The notes beneath the pieces are model-generated. The model was not told the origin of the DNA. It did not search any database and saw nothing but the letters and a program-made list of their open reading frames with translations. 64,000 nt of DNA from assembly GCA_039024915.1 (NCBI GenBank), contig JBCCPK010000007.1, positions 1 to 64,000 of the forward strand, in the 5' to 3' direction. Made by a program: the position numbers and the translations under genes. This DNA is from Pseudomonadota bacterium (GTDB lineage Bacteria; Pseudomonadota; Alphaproteobacteria; Rhizobiales; MH13). This document shows, piece after piece, positions 25,078-34,245 of the stretch (position 1 is its first letter; the number at the start of each line of letters is the position of its first letter).

Positions 25078-25776
25078 ATGAATGGGACCAAGCCCCACTA
25101 TCATGGTCATCGCGAGCGGCTGCGAGAGCGGTTTAGGGAAGCTGGAGCGGAAGCGCTCGCCGATTACGAACTGCTTGAACTTCTCCTTTTCAGATCGATC
25201 CCCCGCCGGGATACCAAGCAGCTCGCCAAGCAGCTGATTGACCGATTTGGCTCACTTGGCGCCGTGTTGCATGCGCCCGTCGCGCAACTGTGCGAGGTGC
25301 CTGGCATCAAGATCAATACCGCAACCGACTTACACCTCGTCAGCGCTGCCGCCGCGGCCATGCACCGTGACGACATTGCGCACCGTGACGTCCTTTCAAG
25401 CTGGTCCGCTGTGATCGACTATTGTCGCAGCGAGATGGCACACCAAAGCGTCGAACAGTTCAGGATCCTGTTTCTGGACAAAAAGAACCAACTTCTGCGC
25501 GATGAGGTTCAGCAGAGCGGCACCGTTGACCACACACCGGTCTACCCCCGAGAGGTCGTCAAACGCAGCCTCGAACTTGGTGCCTCGGCAATCATCCTCG
25601 TCCACAATCATCCCTCCGGCGATCCAACGCCGTCGAACGCCGATATCACGATGACCCGTGAAATCATGGCAGCGGCGGAACCGCTCGGCGTCAACGTCCA
25701 CGACCATCTGATCGTGGGTACCCAGGGCCATGTAAGCCTGAGGGCGCTGGGGTTCATGGATCAGCAGTCTGGCTAA
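25078..25776 (+). CDS. radC: RadC/JAB-domain protein
   Basis: This 232-residue protein has an N-terminal helix-hairpin-helix-like UPF0758 region ([31 protein letters not shown]) and a C-terminal JAB metalloprotease-like domain with the zinc ligands in [15 protein letters not shown] (HxH then Asp) and a Glu in the preceding segment. RadC was named for DNA repair but that role was later withdrawn for E. coli; its true function is unclear. The ATG at 25078 is the first in frame that fits. It is followed by a palindrome (GCTAAA, T, TTTAGC) overlapping the stop codon. Confidence 0.93.
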   Translation: MNGTKPHYHGHRERLRERFREAGAEALADYELLELLLFRSIPRRDTKQLAKQLIDRFGSLGAVLHAPVAQLCEVPGIKINTATDLHLVSAAAAAMHRDDIAHRDVLSSWSAVIDYCRSEMAHQSVEQFRILFLDKKNQLLRDEVQQSGTVDHTPVYPREVVKRSLELGASAIILVHNHPSGDPTPSNADITMTREIMAAAEPLGVNVHDHLIVGTQGHVSLRALGFMDQQSG

Positions 25777-25883
25777 ATTTTAGCGCGTCATCCGCACCGT
25801 TTTGCTAAAACTCTGAGCTTACCGGCGCGTTTACTTCAACGAAGGTGTGTGCTCGATTGAAGGAAAGCCGACCAGGGAGCGCC

Positions 25884-27296
25884 ATGACAGCATTTGATGA
25901 AATGACGATTGATGGGAGCGCGTGCCGCTCGCCTTACTCAATCGTACACCAGTGGCTCGACGGCCTCGACGCCGAAACACTGAAACTGCAGTCTTCCGAA
26001 GCGGAGATGCTCTTTCGTCGCATTGGCATTACTTTCGCGGTATATGGCGAAGCGGACGCAGAAGAGCGCCTAATTCCTTTCGACCTGATACCGCGCGTCC
26101 TTGCCAAAGACGAGTGGGCGCGCATGAGCGAAGGGCTGACACAACGGGTCAACACGCTCAACAGGTTCCTAGCCGACGTCTACGGTCCGCGCGAGTGCAT
26201 CAAGGCCGGGATCATCCCCGCTGATTTGATCGATCAGAACGACCAGTACCGTCCCGAGATGATCGGCACGACACTGCCGGGCGATATCTGGGTCAACATC
26301 GCTGGCATCGATATCGTGCGTACCGATGCGGACAATTTCTTCGTTCTGGAAGACAATGCCCGCACGCCCAGCGGCGTATCGTATATGTTGGAAAACCGCG
26401 AAGTCATGATGCGGGTCGTGCCCGAACTTTTCTACGATCACGCGGTTGAGCCGGTCGAAAACTACGCCGACGAGCTGCTGCAGGCCCTGCAGTCCGTTGC
26501 CCCACGTGGGGTCAAGAACGATCCAACCTGTGCGCTGCTCACCCCCGGCCCCTTCAACAGCGCCTACTACGAGCATTCCTTCCTGGCCGATAAGCTGGGC
26601 ATCGAGCTGGTGGAAGGGCGCGATCTGTTTGTCAAAGATGATGTGGTCTATATGCGCACCACGCTCGGTCCCCAACGCGTTGACGTCATCTACCGGCGTA
26701 TCGACGACGACTTCATCGACCCCCTCGCCTTCAACCCGGAATCCATGCTGGGCGTGCCAGGTCTGATGACCGCCTATCTGGCTGGAAACGTCACGCTCGC
26801 AAACGCCGTGGGCACCGGGATTTCCGATGATAAGGCTATCTACACCTACATGCCGGAGCTGACGAAGTTCTTTCTCGGCGAAGAGCCAATCCTCAAGAAC
26901 GTCCCAACGTGGCGGTGCCGCGAGGCCGATGCCCTTGCCTACGTTCTCGAGCACCTGTCGGAGCTGGTCGTCAAGGAGGTTGCGGGCTCAGGCGGCTATG
27001 GGATGCTGGTCGGACCGAAGGCCAGCCGCGATGAAATCGAGATCTTCCGGACCAAGTTAAAATCCAACCCCGATCACTTCATTGCCCAGCCCACCCTGGC
27101 GCTTTCGACCTGCCCGACCTTTGTTGGCGAAGGCGTCGCGCCACGGCACGTCGATCTGCGTCCCTTTGTGCTTTCGGGAACCAAAGGGGTGAATATCATA
27201 CCAGGCGGTCTGACACGCGTTGCCCTGAAGGAGGGATCGCTGGTCGTCAATTCATCTCAGGGCGGCGGGACCAAAGATACCTGGGTCTTGGCGTAA
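25884..27296 (+). CDS. Circularly permuted ATP-grasp protein of the Anbu operon
   Basis: This 470-residue protein is a circularly permuted type 2 ATP-grasp (amidoligase-like) enzyme. It starts with MTAFDEMTIDGSACRSPYS after AGGGAGC and contains FVLEDNARTPSGVSYMLENR, the lysine/glycine nucleotide site ELVVKEVAGSGGYGMLVGPK and DLRPFVLSG. Such proteins always travel with the alpha-E protein, and with transglutaminase-like and Anbu peptidase genes, and comparative genomics proposes that they form peptide bonds onto a protein or peptide tag. The chain is full length and the expected nucleotide motifs are intact, so the enzyme should be active. It is the first gene of a four-gene plus-strand operon. 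Confidence 0.93.
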   Translation: MTAFDEMTIDGSACRSPYSIVHQWLDGLDAETLKLQSSEAEMLFRRIGITFAVYGEADAEERLIPFDLIPRVLAKDEWARMSEGLTQRVNTLNRFLADVYGPRECIKAGIIPADLIDQNDQYRPEMIGTTLPGDIWVNIAGIDIVRTDADNFFVLEDNARTPSGVSYMLENREVMMRVVPELFYDHAVEPVENYADELLQALQSVAPRGVKNDPTCALLTPGPFNSAYYEHSFLADKLGIELVEGRDLFVKDDVVYMRTTLGPQRVDVIYRRIDDDFIDPLAFNPESMLGVPGLMTAYLAGNVTLANAVGTGISDDKAIYTYMPELTKFFLGEEPILKNVPTWRCREADALAYVLEHLSELVVKEVAGSGGYGMLVGPKASRDEIEIFRTKLKSNPDHFIAQPTLALSTCPTFVGEGVAPRHVDLRPFVLSGTKGVNIIPGGLTRVALKEGSLVVNSSQGGGTKDTWVLA

Positions 27297-27307
27297 GGAG
27301 CCTGGTC

Positions 27308-28255
27308 ATGCTGCTCAGTCGCACAGCCGACAGCCTATTCTGGACCGCCCGTTATATTGAGCGTGCCGAAAACATCGCGCGGCTTCTGGAGGCGGCCACC
27401 CGCTTGTCAAACGTCCGTTCTGGAGATGCACCGGTTTCCAACGAGTGGGAGTCGGCGGTGCTTGCGACCGGAATGGAAGAACTTTTCGAAGAACGCTATG
27501 GCGAAGCGACGGCGCGCACGGTTGTCGATTTTCTGGCCTTTTCGGAAAGCAACCCGTCGTCCATCCGTTCTTGCCTCGAAGCGGCACGGTCGAATGCGCG
27601 ATCTGTGCGAACGGCGATCACCATCGAAATGTGGGAGACGATCAACGCTGCGTGGCTTGAGCTCAAGCGCTACCGCACCTTCGGTCAGTCACGCGCGGAG
27701 TTGCTGGAGTTTCTGCGCTTCGTCAAACAGGTGGCACTGCGCGTCGACGGGATTGCCAACCGCACCATGCTTCGTACCGATGGCTACTCATTCTTCCGGC
27801 TTGGCGGATACATCGAGCGCGCCGATAACACCGCCCGCATTCTCGATGTGAAGTATCATGTGCTGCTTCCGCGCGGCGACCGCGTCGGCGGTGGACTGGA
27901 CTATTTCCAATGGACGTCGATCTTGCGCTCTGTCTCGGCGCTGACCGCCTACCATTGGGTTTACCGCGAGAGCCTCAAGCCGTGGCTGGTTGCTGACCTG
28001 CTACTTCTTAACGAGGCGATGCCGCGCTCCCTGGCATCCTGTTATGGCAATATCACCCGCTACCTCGACATCCTGTCAAAGACCTATGGACGCCAGGGCA
28101 AGGCTCAACGTCTGGCGCGATCGATCCACTCGGACTTTCGTAACCGCGACATAGAAGGGATATTCCAGTCGGGGCTGCACGAGTTCGTTGAACAGTTTAT
28201 CGGGCGCAACAACGAGCTAGGCTCGACGATCGCCGAGCAGTATCTTTTCCAGTAG
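27308..28255 (+). CDS. Alpha-E domain protein
   Basis: This 315-residue, almost purely helical protein opens with the family's LLSRTADSLFWTARYIERAE and repeats the motif later (FFRLGGYIERADNTARILD). The alpha-E family is found with circularly permuted ATP-grasp proteins as separate or fused chains and is thought to assist the ligase or carry its product. It starts 11 nt after the ATP-grasp stop codon. No catalytic motif is known. The length is normal. Confidence 0.93.
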   Translation: MLLSRTADSLFWTARYIERAENIARLLEAATRLSNVRSGDAPVSNEWESAVLATGMEELFEERYGEATARTVVDFLAFSESNPSSIRSCLEAARSNARSVRTAITIEMWETINAAWLELKRYRTFGQSRAELLEFLRFVKQVALRVDGIANRTMLRTDGYSFFRLGGYIERADNTARILDVKYHVLLPRGDRVGGGLDYFQWTSILRSVSALTAYHWVYRESLKPWLVADLLLLNEAMPRSLASCYGNITRYLDILSKTYGRQGKAQRLARSIHSDFRNRDIEGIFQSGLHEFVEQFIGRNNELGSTIAEQYLFQ

Positions 28256-28314
28256 ATGAAAGCGCCAGGGCAAGCCCACCCGGCGCTCGTCGCGACACCA
28301 GTACCGAGTGCGTC

Positions 28315-29217
28315 ATGCGTTTATCCGTCCAGCATATCGAGAAGTTTGAATTCGAACCCGCGGCCTTAAGCACCATCCAGGTTTGCCGGCTGACACCGCG
28401 CGACCATACCGGGCATTATGTTTGTGAATGGTCAGTCGAAGTCGATGCCGATTGCGATCTCAGCAATCGCGAAGACGCCTTCGGCAACATCGTCACCAGC
28501 TTCTCCGTCAACAAACCGCTCGAACGGCTGACTATTCGCTCGCTCGGCGAGATTGAAACAGAACAGCACCACGGGGTGGTGCGCGGAACACGCGAAGGGG
28601 TGCCGCTTGGCGTCTTTTTGCGCGTGACAGACGATGATGATCATGTCGCCCAAACCAAACAGTTGCTAGAGATGGCAGACACGCATGATCGATCACCCAT
28701 TGATCGCCTCCATGCGCTTATGACGGCGCTTCACGCTATCACTGGAGACGACGACACTCGCGAGGCGAGCAGCAATGGAGGCGAAGGAGCGCCGGGTGCA
28801 AACGGTACGATAACGCCGCAACAGAGCCAGTCGCAAAGCTCTGATCCTGTACCCAAGTCTGCCCAGCGGTTCGCCGACGCCCTCAGAGCAAAGCAGTCGG
28901 GCAACCCTGCACTTCCGGCGATGTTGTTGGCCGATGCTGCGCGGCTGATCGGCATTCCTGCAAGGTTGATATCGGGCCACCGCCTGCTCAGCGAACAGGC
29001 GCGCAACACCGACACACGCGACGTTTGGGCGGAGATGTTTGTCGAAAAACTTGGTTGGATCGGCTTCGACCCGCGCCGCAACAATTGCCCCAGCGATGAG
29101 AGCGTTCGCATCGCAGCCGGTCTTAACCTGCCTGGGATAAGTGCGCTGCGGGTAAACCATCATACACAGCAAGGTGAGGCCACGCGCCACACGGAGATTG
29201 CCTTGTCGCGTGCCTGA
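28315..29217 (+). CDS. Transglutaminase-fold protein of the Anbu operon, catalytic residues apparently lost
   Basis: This 300-residue protein has the bacterial transglutaminase N-terminal beta domain (MRLSVQHIEKFEFEPAALS, QVCRLTPRDHTGH) and the core domain landmark LIGIPARLISGHRL. In active relatives a GxCQDFAH segment precedes this landmark. Here the aligned text is GNPALPAML, so the nucleophilic Cys is replaced. The catalytic His (normally SHAWAE) aligns with RDVWAE. Only the Asp of GFDP remains. A Ser/Gly/Gln-rich linker (about residues 150-180) replaces the usual helical part. It is probably a non-catalytic scaffold or a decaying gene. It lies between the alpha-E and Anbu genes on the same strand. 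Confidence 0.8.
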   Translation: MRLSVQHIEKFEFEPAALSTIQVCRLTPRDHTGHYVCEWSVEVDADCDLSNREDAFGNIVTSFSVNKPLERLTIRSLGEIETEQHHGVVRGTREGVPLGVFLRVTDDDDHVAQTKQLLEMADTHDRSPIDRLHALMTALHAITGDDDTREASSNGGEGAPGANGTITPQQSQSQSSDPVPKSAQRFADALRAKQSGNPALPAMLLADAARLIGIPARLISGHRLLSEQARNTDTRDVWAEMFVEKLGWIGFDPRRNNCPSDESVRIAAGLNLPGISALRVNHHTQQGEATRHTEIALSRA

Positions 29218-29267
29218 CGATAACCGTTGAGACACCGTTTATCGCACCGTGCTGTGGATTTGATGCT

Positions 29268-30011
29268 GTGACCTACTGTGTCGGCTTGCTTGTCGAAGAT
29301 GGCTTGGTGTTGATCGCGGACACGCGCACAAATGCCGGCCTCGATAATATTGCGACCTACCAAAAGCTGCATCGCTTCGAGCAAGCGGGCAAGCGCACGA
29401 TTGGCTTGGCAACAGCCGGCAATCTTGCTGTCAGCCAATCCGTTGTCTCGTTGATCACCGACGGTTTTGAAAATCCCGAAACGGGCGAAACCGAGACGAT
29501 TTACGATCATCCGACGATGTTCAAGACGGCTGCCTATGTGGGGCGCGCGGTCACCGAGGTTATGCGGATGAATGCCGCGTCGAACGGCACGATGGGCGGT
29601 GGCTTCGACGTCACCATGCTTCTGGGCGGTCAGGTGAAGGGCGGGCGGTTGCGTCTTTTCATGATCTACTCAGCCGGCAACTTCATTGAGGCAACTGAGG
29701 ACACGCCCTACTTGCAGATCGGCGAGCACAAGTACGGCAAGCCGATCCTCGACCGGGCGATCGCGTTCGAGACGCGCTTGAACGACGCGCTGAAGATCGG
29801 GCTGATCTCGATGGATTCGACCATGCGGTCCAATCTCGGGGTTGGCATGCCTATCGATCTCTGGCTGACGCGCCGCGATTCACTTGAAACCCAGGTGTCC
29901 ACTCGGATCGAGCAGGGCGAGCCGTACTTCCATGACCTGCAGGACAGATGGTCTGCGGCCCTGCGCTCGGCGCATCAGGCGATACCGGTTCCACCCTACC
30001 TGAAGCGCTAG
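29268..30011 (+). CDS. Anbu proteasome-like peptidase
   Basis: Anbu is a self-assembling Ntn-hydrolase related to HslV and proteasome beta subunits. The GTG-started 247-residue chain begins MTYCVGLLVEDGLVLIADTR. After Met removal Thr1 would be the nucleophile, with the Asp of ADTRTNAG and the Lys of TYQKLHRF completing the site. The rest fits the family (FDVTMLLGGQ, YLQIGEHKYGKPILDRA, STMRSNLGVGMP). It closes the four-gene operon, and its stop codon overlaps that of the convergent photolyase gene by 4 nt. The physiological substrates of Anbu systems are still unknown. Confidence 0.94.
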   Translation: MTYCVGLLVEDGLVLIADTRTNAGLDNIATYQKLHRFEQAGKRTIGLATAGNLAVSQSVVSLITDGFENPETGETETIYDHPTMFKTAAYVGRAVTEVMRMNAASNGTMGGGFDVTMLLGGQVKGGRLRLFMIYSAGNFIEATEDTPYLQIGEHKYGKPILDRAIAFETRLNDALKIGLISMDSTMRSNLGVGMPIDLWLTRRDSLETQVSTRIEQGEPYFHDLQDRWSAALRSAHQAIPVPPYLKR

Positions 30012-31582
30012 GCGACCTTCCGCTGGTCCTCGGCGCTGTGCCGCGCATGAGAAGCAGTCGTCGCAAGCGAACTCAAGAACCGCTTTGCATCCTGCTTGAT
30101 CTCCTCGACGCGATCATCATGCATTTTGTCGAGCGACCGATAAATCATGCCCATCCGCGGATTCGCCTGGAGCGTCTCACGGTTGCGGATGATGAAGTCC
30201 CAATACAGGTAATTGAAAGGACACGCCTCTTCGCCGGCCTTCTGCTTGACCTTGTAATGACAGCCTTTGCAGTGGTCGCTCATGCGGTCGATGTAAGCGC
30301 CAGAAGCGGCGTAAGGCTTCGACGCCATGATGCCACCATCCGCATAGACGGCCATGCCGTGCACGTTGGGCAGCTCAACCCACTCGTAGGCGTCGGCGTA
30401 GACGATCAAATACCATTCATTGATCTCCGCGGGGCTAACGCCTGCAAGCAACGCGAAATTGCCGGTCACCATGAGGCGCTGGATATGGTGCGCATAGGCG
30501 TGCTCGCGCGTCGTTTCAATGGCATCGCGCATGCACGCCATTTGCGTGTCGGCAGTCCAATAAAAGTCCGGTAGCGGCCGATCAGCATCAAGTGCGTTTG
30601 CCTCTTTGTACTCCGGCATCTTGAGCCAGTAGAGGCCGCGCACATATTCGCGCCAGCCAAGGATCTGGCGGATAAAACCCTCCACTGCGTTAAGCGGCGC
30701 CACGCCCTGATGGTAGGCTGCCTCGGCAGCCCGACAAACCTTTTCAGGCAGCAAAAGGCCGGCGTTCATCGCAGCTGAAATCGTCGAGTGAAACAGGAAA
30801 GCTTCGCCCTCGGCCATTGCGTCCTGATAGTCACCGAACTGTGGAAGACAGTCCTCGATGAAGTGCGCAAGCACCTCCTCCGCCTGATCGGCGGTGACCG
30901 GCATGGAAAAAGGTTCAAGGTCACCAAAATGATCCGCAAATCGTCTCTTAACGATGGAAAGGACCTGTTTGGTGATCCCATCAAGTTCAAACTCCAAGCG
31001 CTTGGGCAAAACGATATCTTTGGGCAGGCGCTTGCGATTGTCCGCGTCGTAGTTCCACTCTCCGCCTTCCGGCTTGCCGTCCTGATCGATCAGAAGCCCT
31101 GTTGCCCTGCGCATCTCGCGATAAAAGTACTCCATCCGAAGCTGCTTGCGCCCTTCGGCCCAGTTTTCGAACGTGCTGAGCGACGCCATGAAGCGTGTGT
31201 CTTCGCGCACGATCACCGGCACATCAAAGCGATCCTGCCAGTCATGGATCATCTCCATAACCCGCCATTCGCCGGGCTCTGTGACGATTAAACGGTCGAA
31301 ATCGCCATCATCGAGGGCGCGCTCGACTTCGCCGGTGAAGCTGCCACTGTTAGACTTGTCGTCGAGCTCAACGTAGCGAACTTTAATCCCTTCCGCTTCC
31401 AGAGCGGCTGCGAAATGCCGCATGGCGGATAGGACAAAAGCGATCTTCTTCTTGTGGTGCCGCACGTAAGTCGCTTCATCCCAAACCTCGCACATCAGCA
31501 CCATGTCGCCCTCCTCAATGCCTTCGAGGCTAGAAACAGAGCGGGTGAGCTGGTCACCAAGAACAAGGCGAAGACTGGACAT
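30008..31582 (-). CDS. Iron-sulfur bacterial cryptochrome/photolyase (PhrB-like)
   Basis: This 524-residue protein is of the FeS-BCP class, whose characterised member PhrB repairs (6-4) photoproducts with light. It opens with SLRLVLGDQLTRSVSSLEG and ends in a cluster domain: Cys350 (MACMRD), Cys438 and Cys441 (DHCKGCHY) and Cys454 (EACPFN) are the four 4Fe-4S ligands, all present. RLMVTGNFALLAGVSP and YADAYEWVELPNVHGM form the FAD pocket. It is 88 bp from the divergent second photolyase gene, so the pair may share a light-responsive promoter. The last residues overlap the Anbu stop codon tail to tail. Confidence 0.93.
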   Translation of the reverse strand: MSSLRLVLGDQLTRSVSSLEGIEEGDMVLMCEVWDEATYVRHHKKKIAFVLSAMRHFAAALEAEGIKVRYVELDDKSNSGSFTGEVERALDDGDFDRLIVTEPGEWRVMEMIHDWQDRFDVPVIVREDTRFMASLSTFENWAEGRKQLRMEYFYREMRRATGLLIDQDGKPEGGEWNYDADNRKRLPKDIVLPKRLEFELDGITKQVLSIVKRRFADHFGDLEPFSMPVTADQAEEVLAHFIEDCLPQFGDYQDAMAEGEAFLFHSTISAAMNAGLLLPEKVCRAAEAAYHQGVAPLNAVEGFIRQILGWREYVRGLYWLKMPEYKEANALDADRPLPDFYWTADTQMACMRDAIETTREHAYAHHIQRLMVTGNFALLAGVSPAEINEWYLIVYADAYEWVELPNVHGMAVYADGGIMASKPYAASGAYIDRMSDHCKGCHYKVKQKAGEEACPFNYLYWDFIIRNRETLQANPRMGMIYRSLDKMHDDRVEEIKQDAKRFLSSLATTASHARHSAEDQRKVA

Positions 31583-31670
31583 GGTGATCCTTCAGGACAA
31601 TTGGAGAAGGTATGGGTTGGTTACGCCGACCCCCCTGCGGCAGTTCAGTGAAGAGCGGCTCTGAAAACCG

Positions 31671-33209
31671 ATGGTTCAACTTGTCTGGTTCAAACGCGAC
31701 CTACGGATCGCTGACCATGCTCCGCTCGCACGAGCAGCCGAGTGCGGGCCGGTCCTGCCGTTGATTATTGTTGAACCAGAATATTGGCAACTGCCCGAAA
31801 CATCTTACCGACATTACATTTTTTGGCGCGATAGCGCGCGGGAACTGATCGACTCAGGTCTACCCGCTGCGGTCCGTGTGGGCGCTGTCACAGATGTGTT
31901 CGACCAGCTGCATCGCGACTATGGCATTGATGGCATTTGGTCGCATGAGGAAACCGGAAACCGCTGGACCTACGAGCGCGACAAGGATGTTGCAGCATGG
32001 TGCAAAAAGGTTGGTGTGACGTGGACGGAGGTCCCGCAGTTTGGGGTGTTCCGCGGTAAGGTTGACCGCAACCGATGGGCGAAGCGTTGGGAGGCCTTTA
32101 TGGCTGAGCCAGCGCACCAGGCGCCAGAACGTATGCGAACTGTCGATGCGCCATCCGACCCTTGGCCGGAACCACAAGCCTTAGACCTGGCGCACGATGG
32201 AGCGGTGCGTCTGCAACCTGGTGGGCGCACACATGGCCTCGACGTGCTTGAGAGTTTCTTCCGTTCAGGGCGAGGCGCTGACTATCGCCGCGCCATGTCA
32301 TCGCCGCTCGATGGTGCTGACGCTTGCTCTCGGCTGTCACCGTACCTCGCCTATGGCTGCCTTTCGATGCGCGAGGTGGTGCAGGCGGCATATGCGGAGC
32401 GACGCATCGTGGCGGACACCGAACCGCATGCGCGGATGATTACCACGCAGAGCCTCGATAGCTTCATCGCGCGGCTCCATTGGCACTGCCACTTTATCCA
32501 GAAACTCGAAAGCGAACCCGAGATCGAGTACCGCGATTTACATCCGGCTTTTCGCGAAGCGCGTGTCGATGGATTTGGCCACCCGCATTACGAGGCTTTC
32601 GCCGCCGGTATGACGGGTTTTCCGTTCATCGACGCCTGCATGCGTTCGCTGATTGCAACGGGTTGGATCAACTTTCGCATGCGGGCCATGCTGACCGCGT
32701 TCGCCAGCTATCATTTGTGGCTCGACTGGCGCGCATCGGGGACCCGACTAGCGCAGCTCTTCACGGACTATGAGCCAGGCATTCATTGGTCGCAGACACA
32801 GATGCAGTCCGGGTCGACGGCGATCAACACGCCGCGTATTTATAATCCTGTCAAACAGAGCCATGACCAGGACCCTTCGGGCGTGTTCATCCGGCGCTGG
32901 GTGCCCGAACTTTGTGGCCTATCAGGGCGTGCGCTCCATGAACCATGGACCTTGAGCCCATCGCAGGCAGCCGAGTTCGGCGTTGAGCTTGGCAAGACTT
33001 ACCCCGAACGCATCATCGATCACGAAAAGGCGGCCCGCGCGGCGCGTGAGCGCTTAACCGCTTTGCGACGTACCGAAGGCTTTTCGAAAGAACAGCGTGC
33101 GATCTTCCTCAAGCACGGCTCGCGCAAATCATCTCGCCATACGCCAAAACAGGGGCGCGCTTGGAAAAAGCGCAAGCCGAGCGATAGCCAGCTGGAAATG
33201 GATGTTTAG
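31671..33209 (+). CDS. Cryptochrome/DNA photolyase family protein
   Basis: This 512-residue flavoprotein begins MVQLVWFKRDLRIADHAPLA, the standard photolyase N terminus, and has the FAD-binding part with CSRLSPYLAYGCLSMREVVQ, FPFIDACMRSLIATGWINFR and AINTPRIYNPVKQSHDQDP. The last form marks a branch distinct from classical Phr and often placed with DUF2256 genes. The C-terminal tail is Lys/Arg-rich (KHGSRKSSRH, KKRKPS), which could bind DNA. Repair of CPD lesions or light sensing are both possible. The next gene begins on the base right after its TAG codon. Confidence 0.92.
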   Translation: MVQLVWFKRDLRIADHAPLARAAECGPVLPLIIVEPEYWQLPETSYRHYIFWRDSARELIDSGLPAAVRVGAVTDVFDQLHRDYGIDGIWSHEETGNRWTYERDKDVAAWCKKVGVTWTEVPQFGVFRGKVDRNRWAKRWEAFMAEPAHQAPERMRTVDAPSDPWPEPQALDLAHDGAVRLQPGGRTHGLDVLESFFRSGRGADYRRAMSSPLDGADACSRLSPYLAYGCLSMREVVQAAYAERRIVADTEPHARMITTQSLDSFIARLHWHCHFIQKLESEPEIEYRDLHPAFREARVDGFGHPHYEAFAAGMTGFPFIDACMRSLIATGWINFRMRAMLTAFASYHLWLDWRASGTRLAQLFTDYEPGIHWSQTQMQSGSTAINTPRIYNPVKQSHDQDPSGVFIRRWVPELCGLSGRALHEPWTLSPSQAAEFGVELGKTYPERIIDHEKAARAARERLTALRRTEGFSKEQRAIFLKHGSRKSSRHTPKQGRAWKKRKPSDSQLEMDV

Positions 33210-33365
33210 ATGGCCCGGATGCGAAAAAAATCGGAGCTTCCGACAAAAACCTGCCCGGCGTGCGACCGCCCGTTCTCCTGGCGCAAAAAGTGGGAGCGTG
33301 ACTGGGACTGCGTTATCTATTGCTCGGAACGCTGCCGCAGGTCGGCCAAGGTGGCCAGCAAATGA
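33210..33365 (+). CDS. DUF2256 small zinc-knuckle protein
   Basis: This 51-residue protein starts at an ATG directly abutting the photolyase stop codon. It reads [20 protein letters not shown], then [20 protein letters not shown] and RCRRSAK. The CxxC...CxxxC pattern with PFxWRKKW is the DUF2256 signature. The four spaced Cys residues should bind one zinc ion. These genes are regularly beside cryptochromes or photolyases, and the immediate coupling here supports a shared role, perhaps DNA or RNA contact. It is short enough to be missed by automated gene callers. Confidence 0.92.
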   Translation: MARMRKKSELPTKTCPACDRPFSWRKKWERDWDCVIYCSERCRRSAKVASK

Positions 33366-33501
33366 TCTCGCCTGCCTGCAAGGAGCCAAGCCCGCTGACC
33401 ACTCATCACAAGCCTACACCTCACCGTGAGTTGGTCTTCCGTTGCGGGCAGTGACATCTTAGGTAGGACTTATGGGCAGCTGAAAGGAGCCTGAGTAAGC
33501 A

Positions 33502-34239
33502 ATGGGCGCGGAACTGACCTTGGCAGTTGTATTTGTGGCGGGGATCTTCTCCTTCCTGTCGCCGTGCGTCCTGCCGCTGGTGCCTGCTTACCTGACCTAC
33601 ATGACGGGGGCGTCGCTCGAAGAACTGTCAGAAGACCAACGGACGCCGCAGCTGACGCGGTTCCTCTTGATCCAGTCGGTCGCGTTCGTTATCGGTATTT
33701 CGCTGATATTCGTGCTGCTGGGTGCGACAGCAACCCAGCTGAGCTTACTGCTCCGGCAATACGCATCGATCCTTTCAATCGTTGCCGGCATCGCCATCAT
33801 CATCATGGGGCTGCACTTCCTTGGAGTCTTCAAGCTGTCGATGCTTTACCGCCAAGCACGACTTGAAGGCCCACAAACAGGCAAAAGCCCAGCCGCAGCG
33901 CTCACGATGGGCCTCGCATTCGGCTTCGCATGGACGCCTTGTATCGGTCCGATCCTCGGCGCCGTTCTGGCGGTGGCTGCCAGCCGGGACACGGTCGGTC
34001 AGGGCGCCGGACTACTTCTGATCTACGCACTTGGGATGGGCGTGCCGTTCATTCTTGCCGGCCTCGCGGTGGGGCCGTTCACTCGCTTCGCAAGCCGCTT
34101 CCGGCAGCATATGCAGACAATGGAGCGCGCGACGGGGGCTCTTTTAGTCGCGACGGGGGCAGCTTTCCTGATGGGTTGGCACACAATCCTGGCGAACTGG
34201 ATGCTTGACCGCTTTCCCGGTCTCGTAGCGCTTACCTAG
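33502..34239 (+). CDS. ccdA: CcdA-type cytochrome c biogenesis/thiol transporter
   Basis: This 245-residue membrane protein has six hydrophobic helices and the paired redox cysteines of the CcdA/DsbD transmembrane domain: FLSPCVLPLVPAYLTYMTG (first helix) and FAWTPCIGPILGAVLAVA (fourth). CcdA carries electrons from cytoplasmic thioredoxin to periplasmic thiol proteins, for cytochrome c maturation or disulfide reduction. No ccm or thioredoxin gene is adjacent. It stands alone between the photolyase group and a convergent periplasmic binding protein gene. Confidence 0.92.
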   Translation: MGAELTLAVVFVAGIFSFLSPCVLPLVPAYLTYMTGASLEELSEDQRTPQLTRFLLIQSVAFVIGISLIFVLLGATATQLSLLLRQYASILSIVAGIAIIIMGLHFLGVFKLSMLYRQARLEGPQTGKSPAAALTMGLAFGFAWTPCIGPILGAVLAVAASRDTVGQGAGLLLIYALGMGVPFILAGLAVGPFTRFASRFRQHMQTMERATGALLVATGAAFLMGWHTILANWMLDRFPGLVALT

Positions 34240-34245
34240 CAGGGC

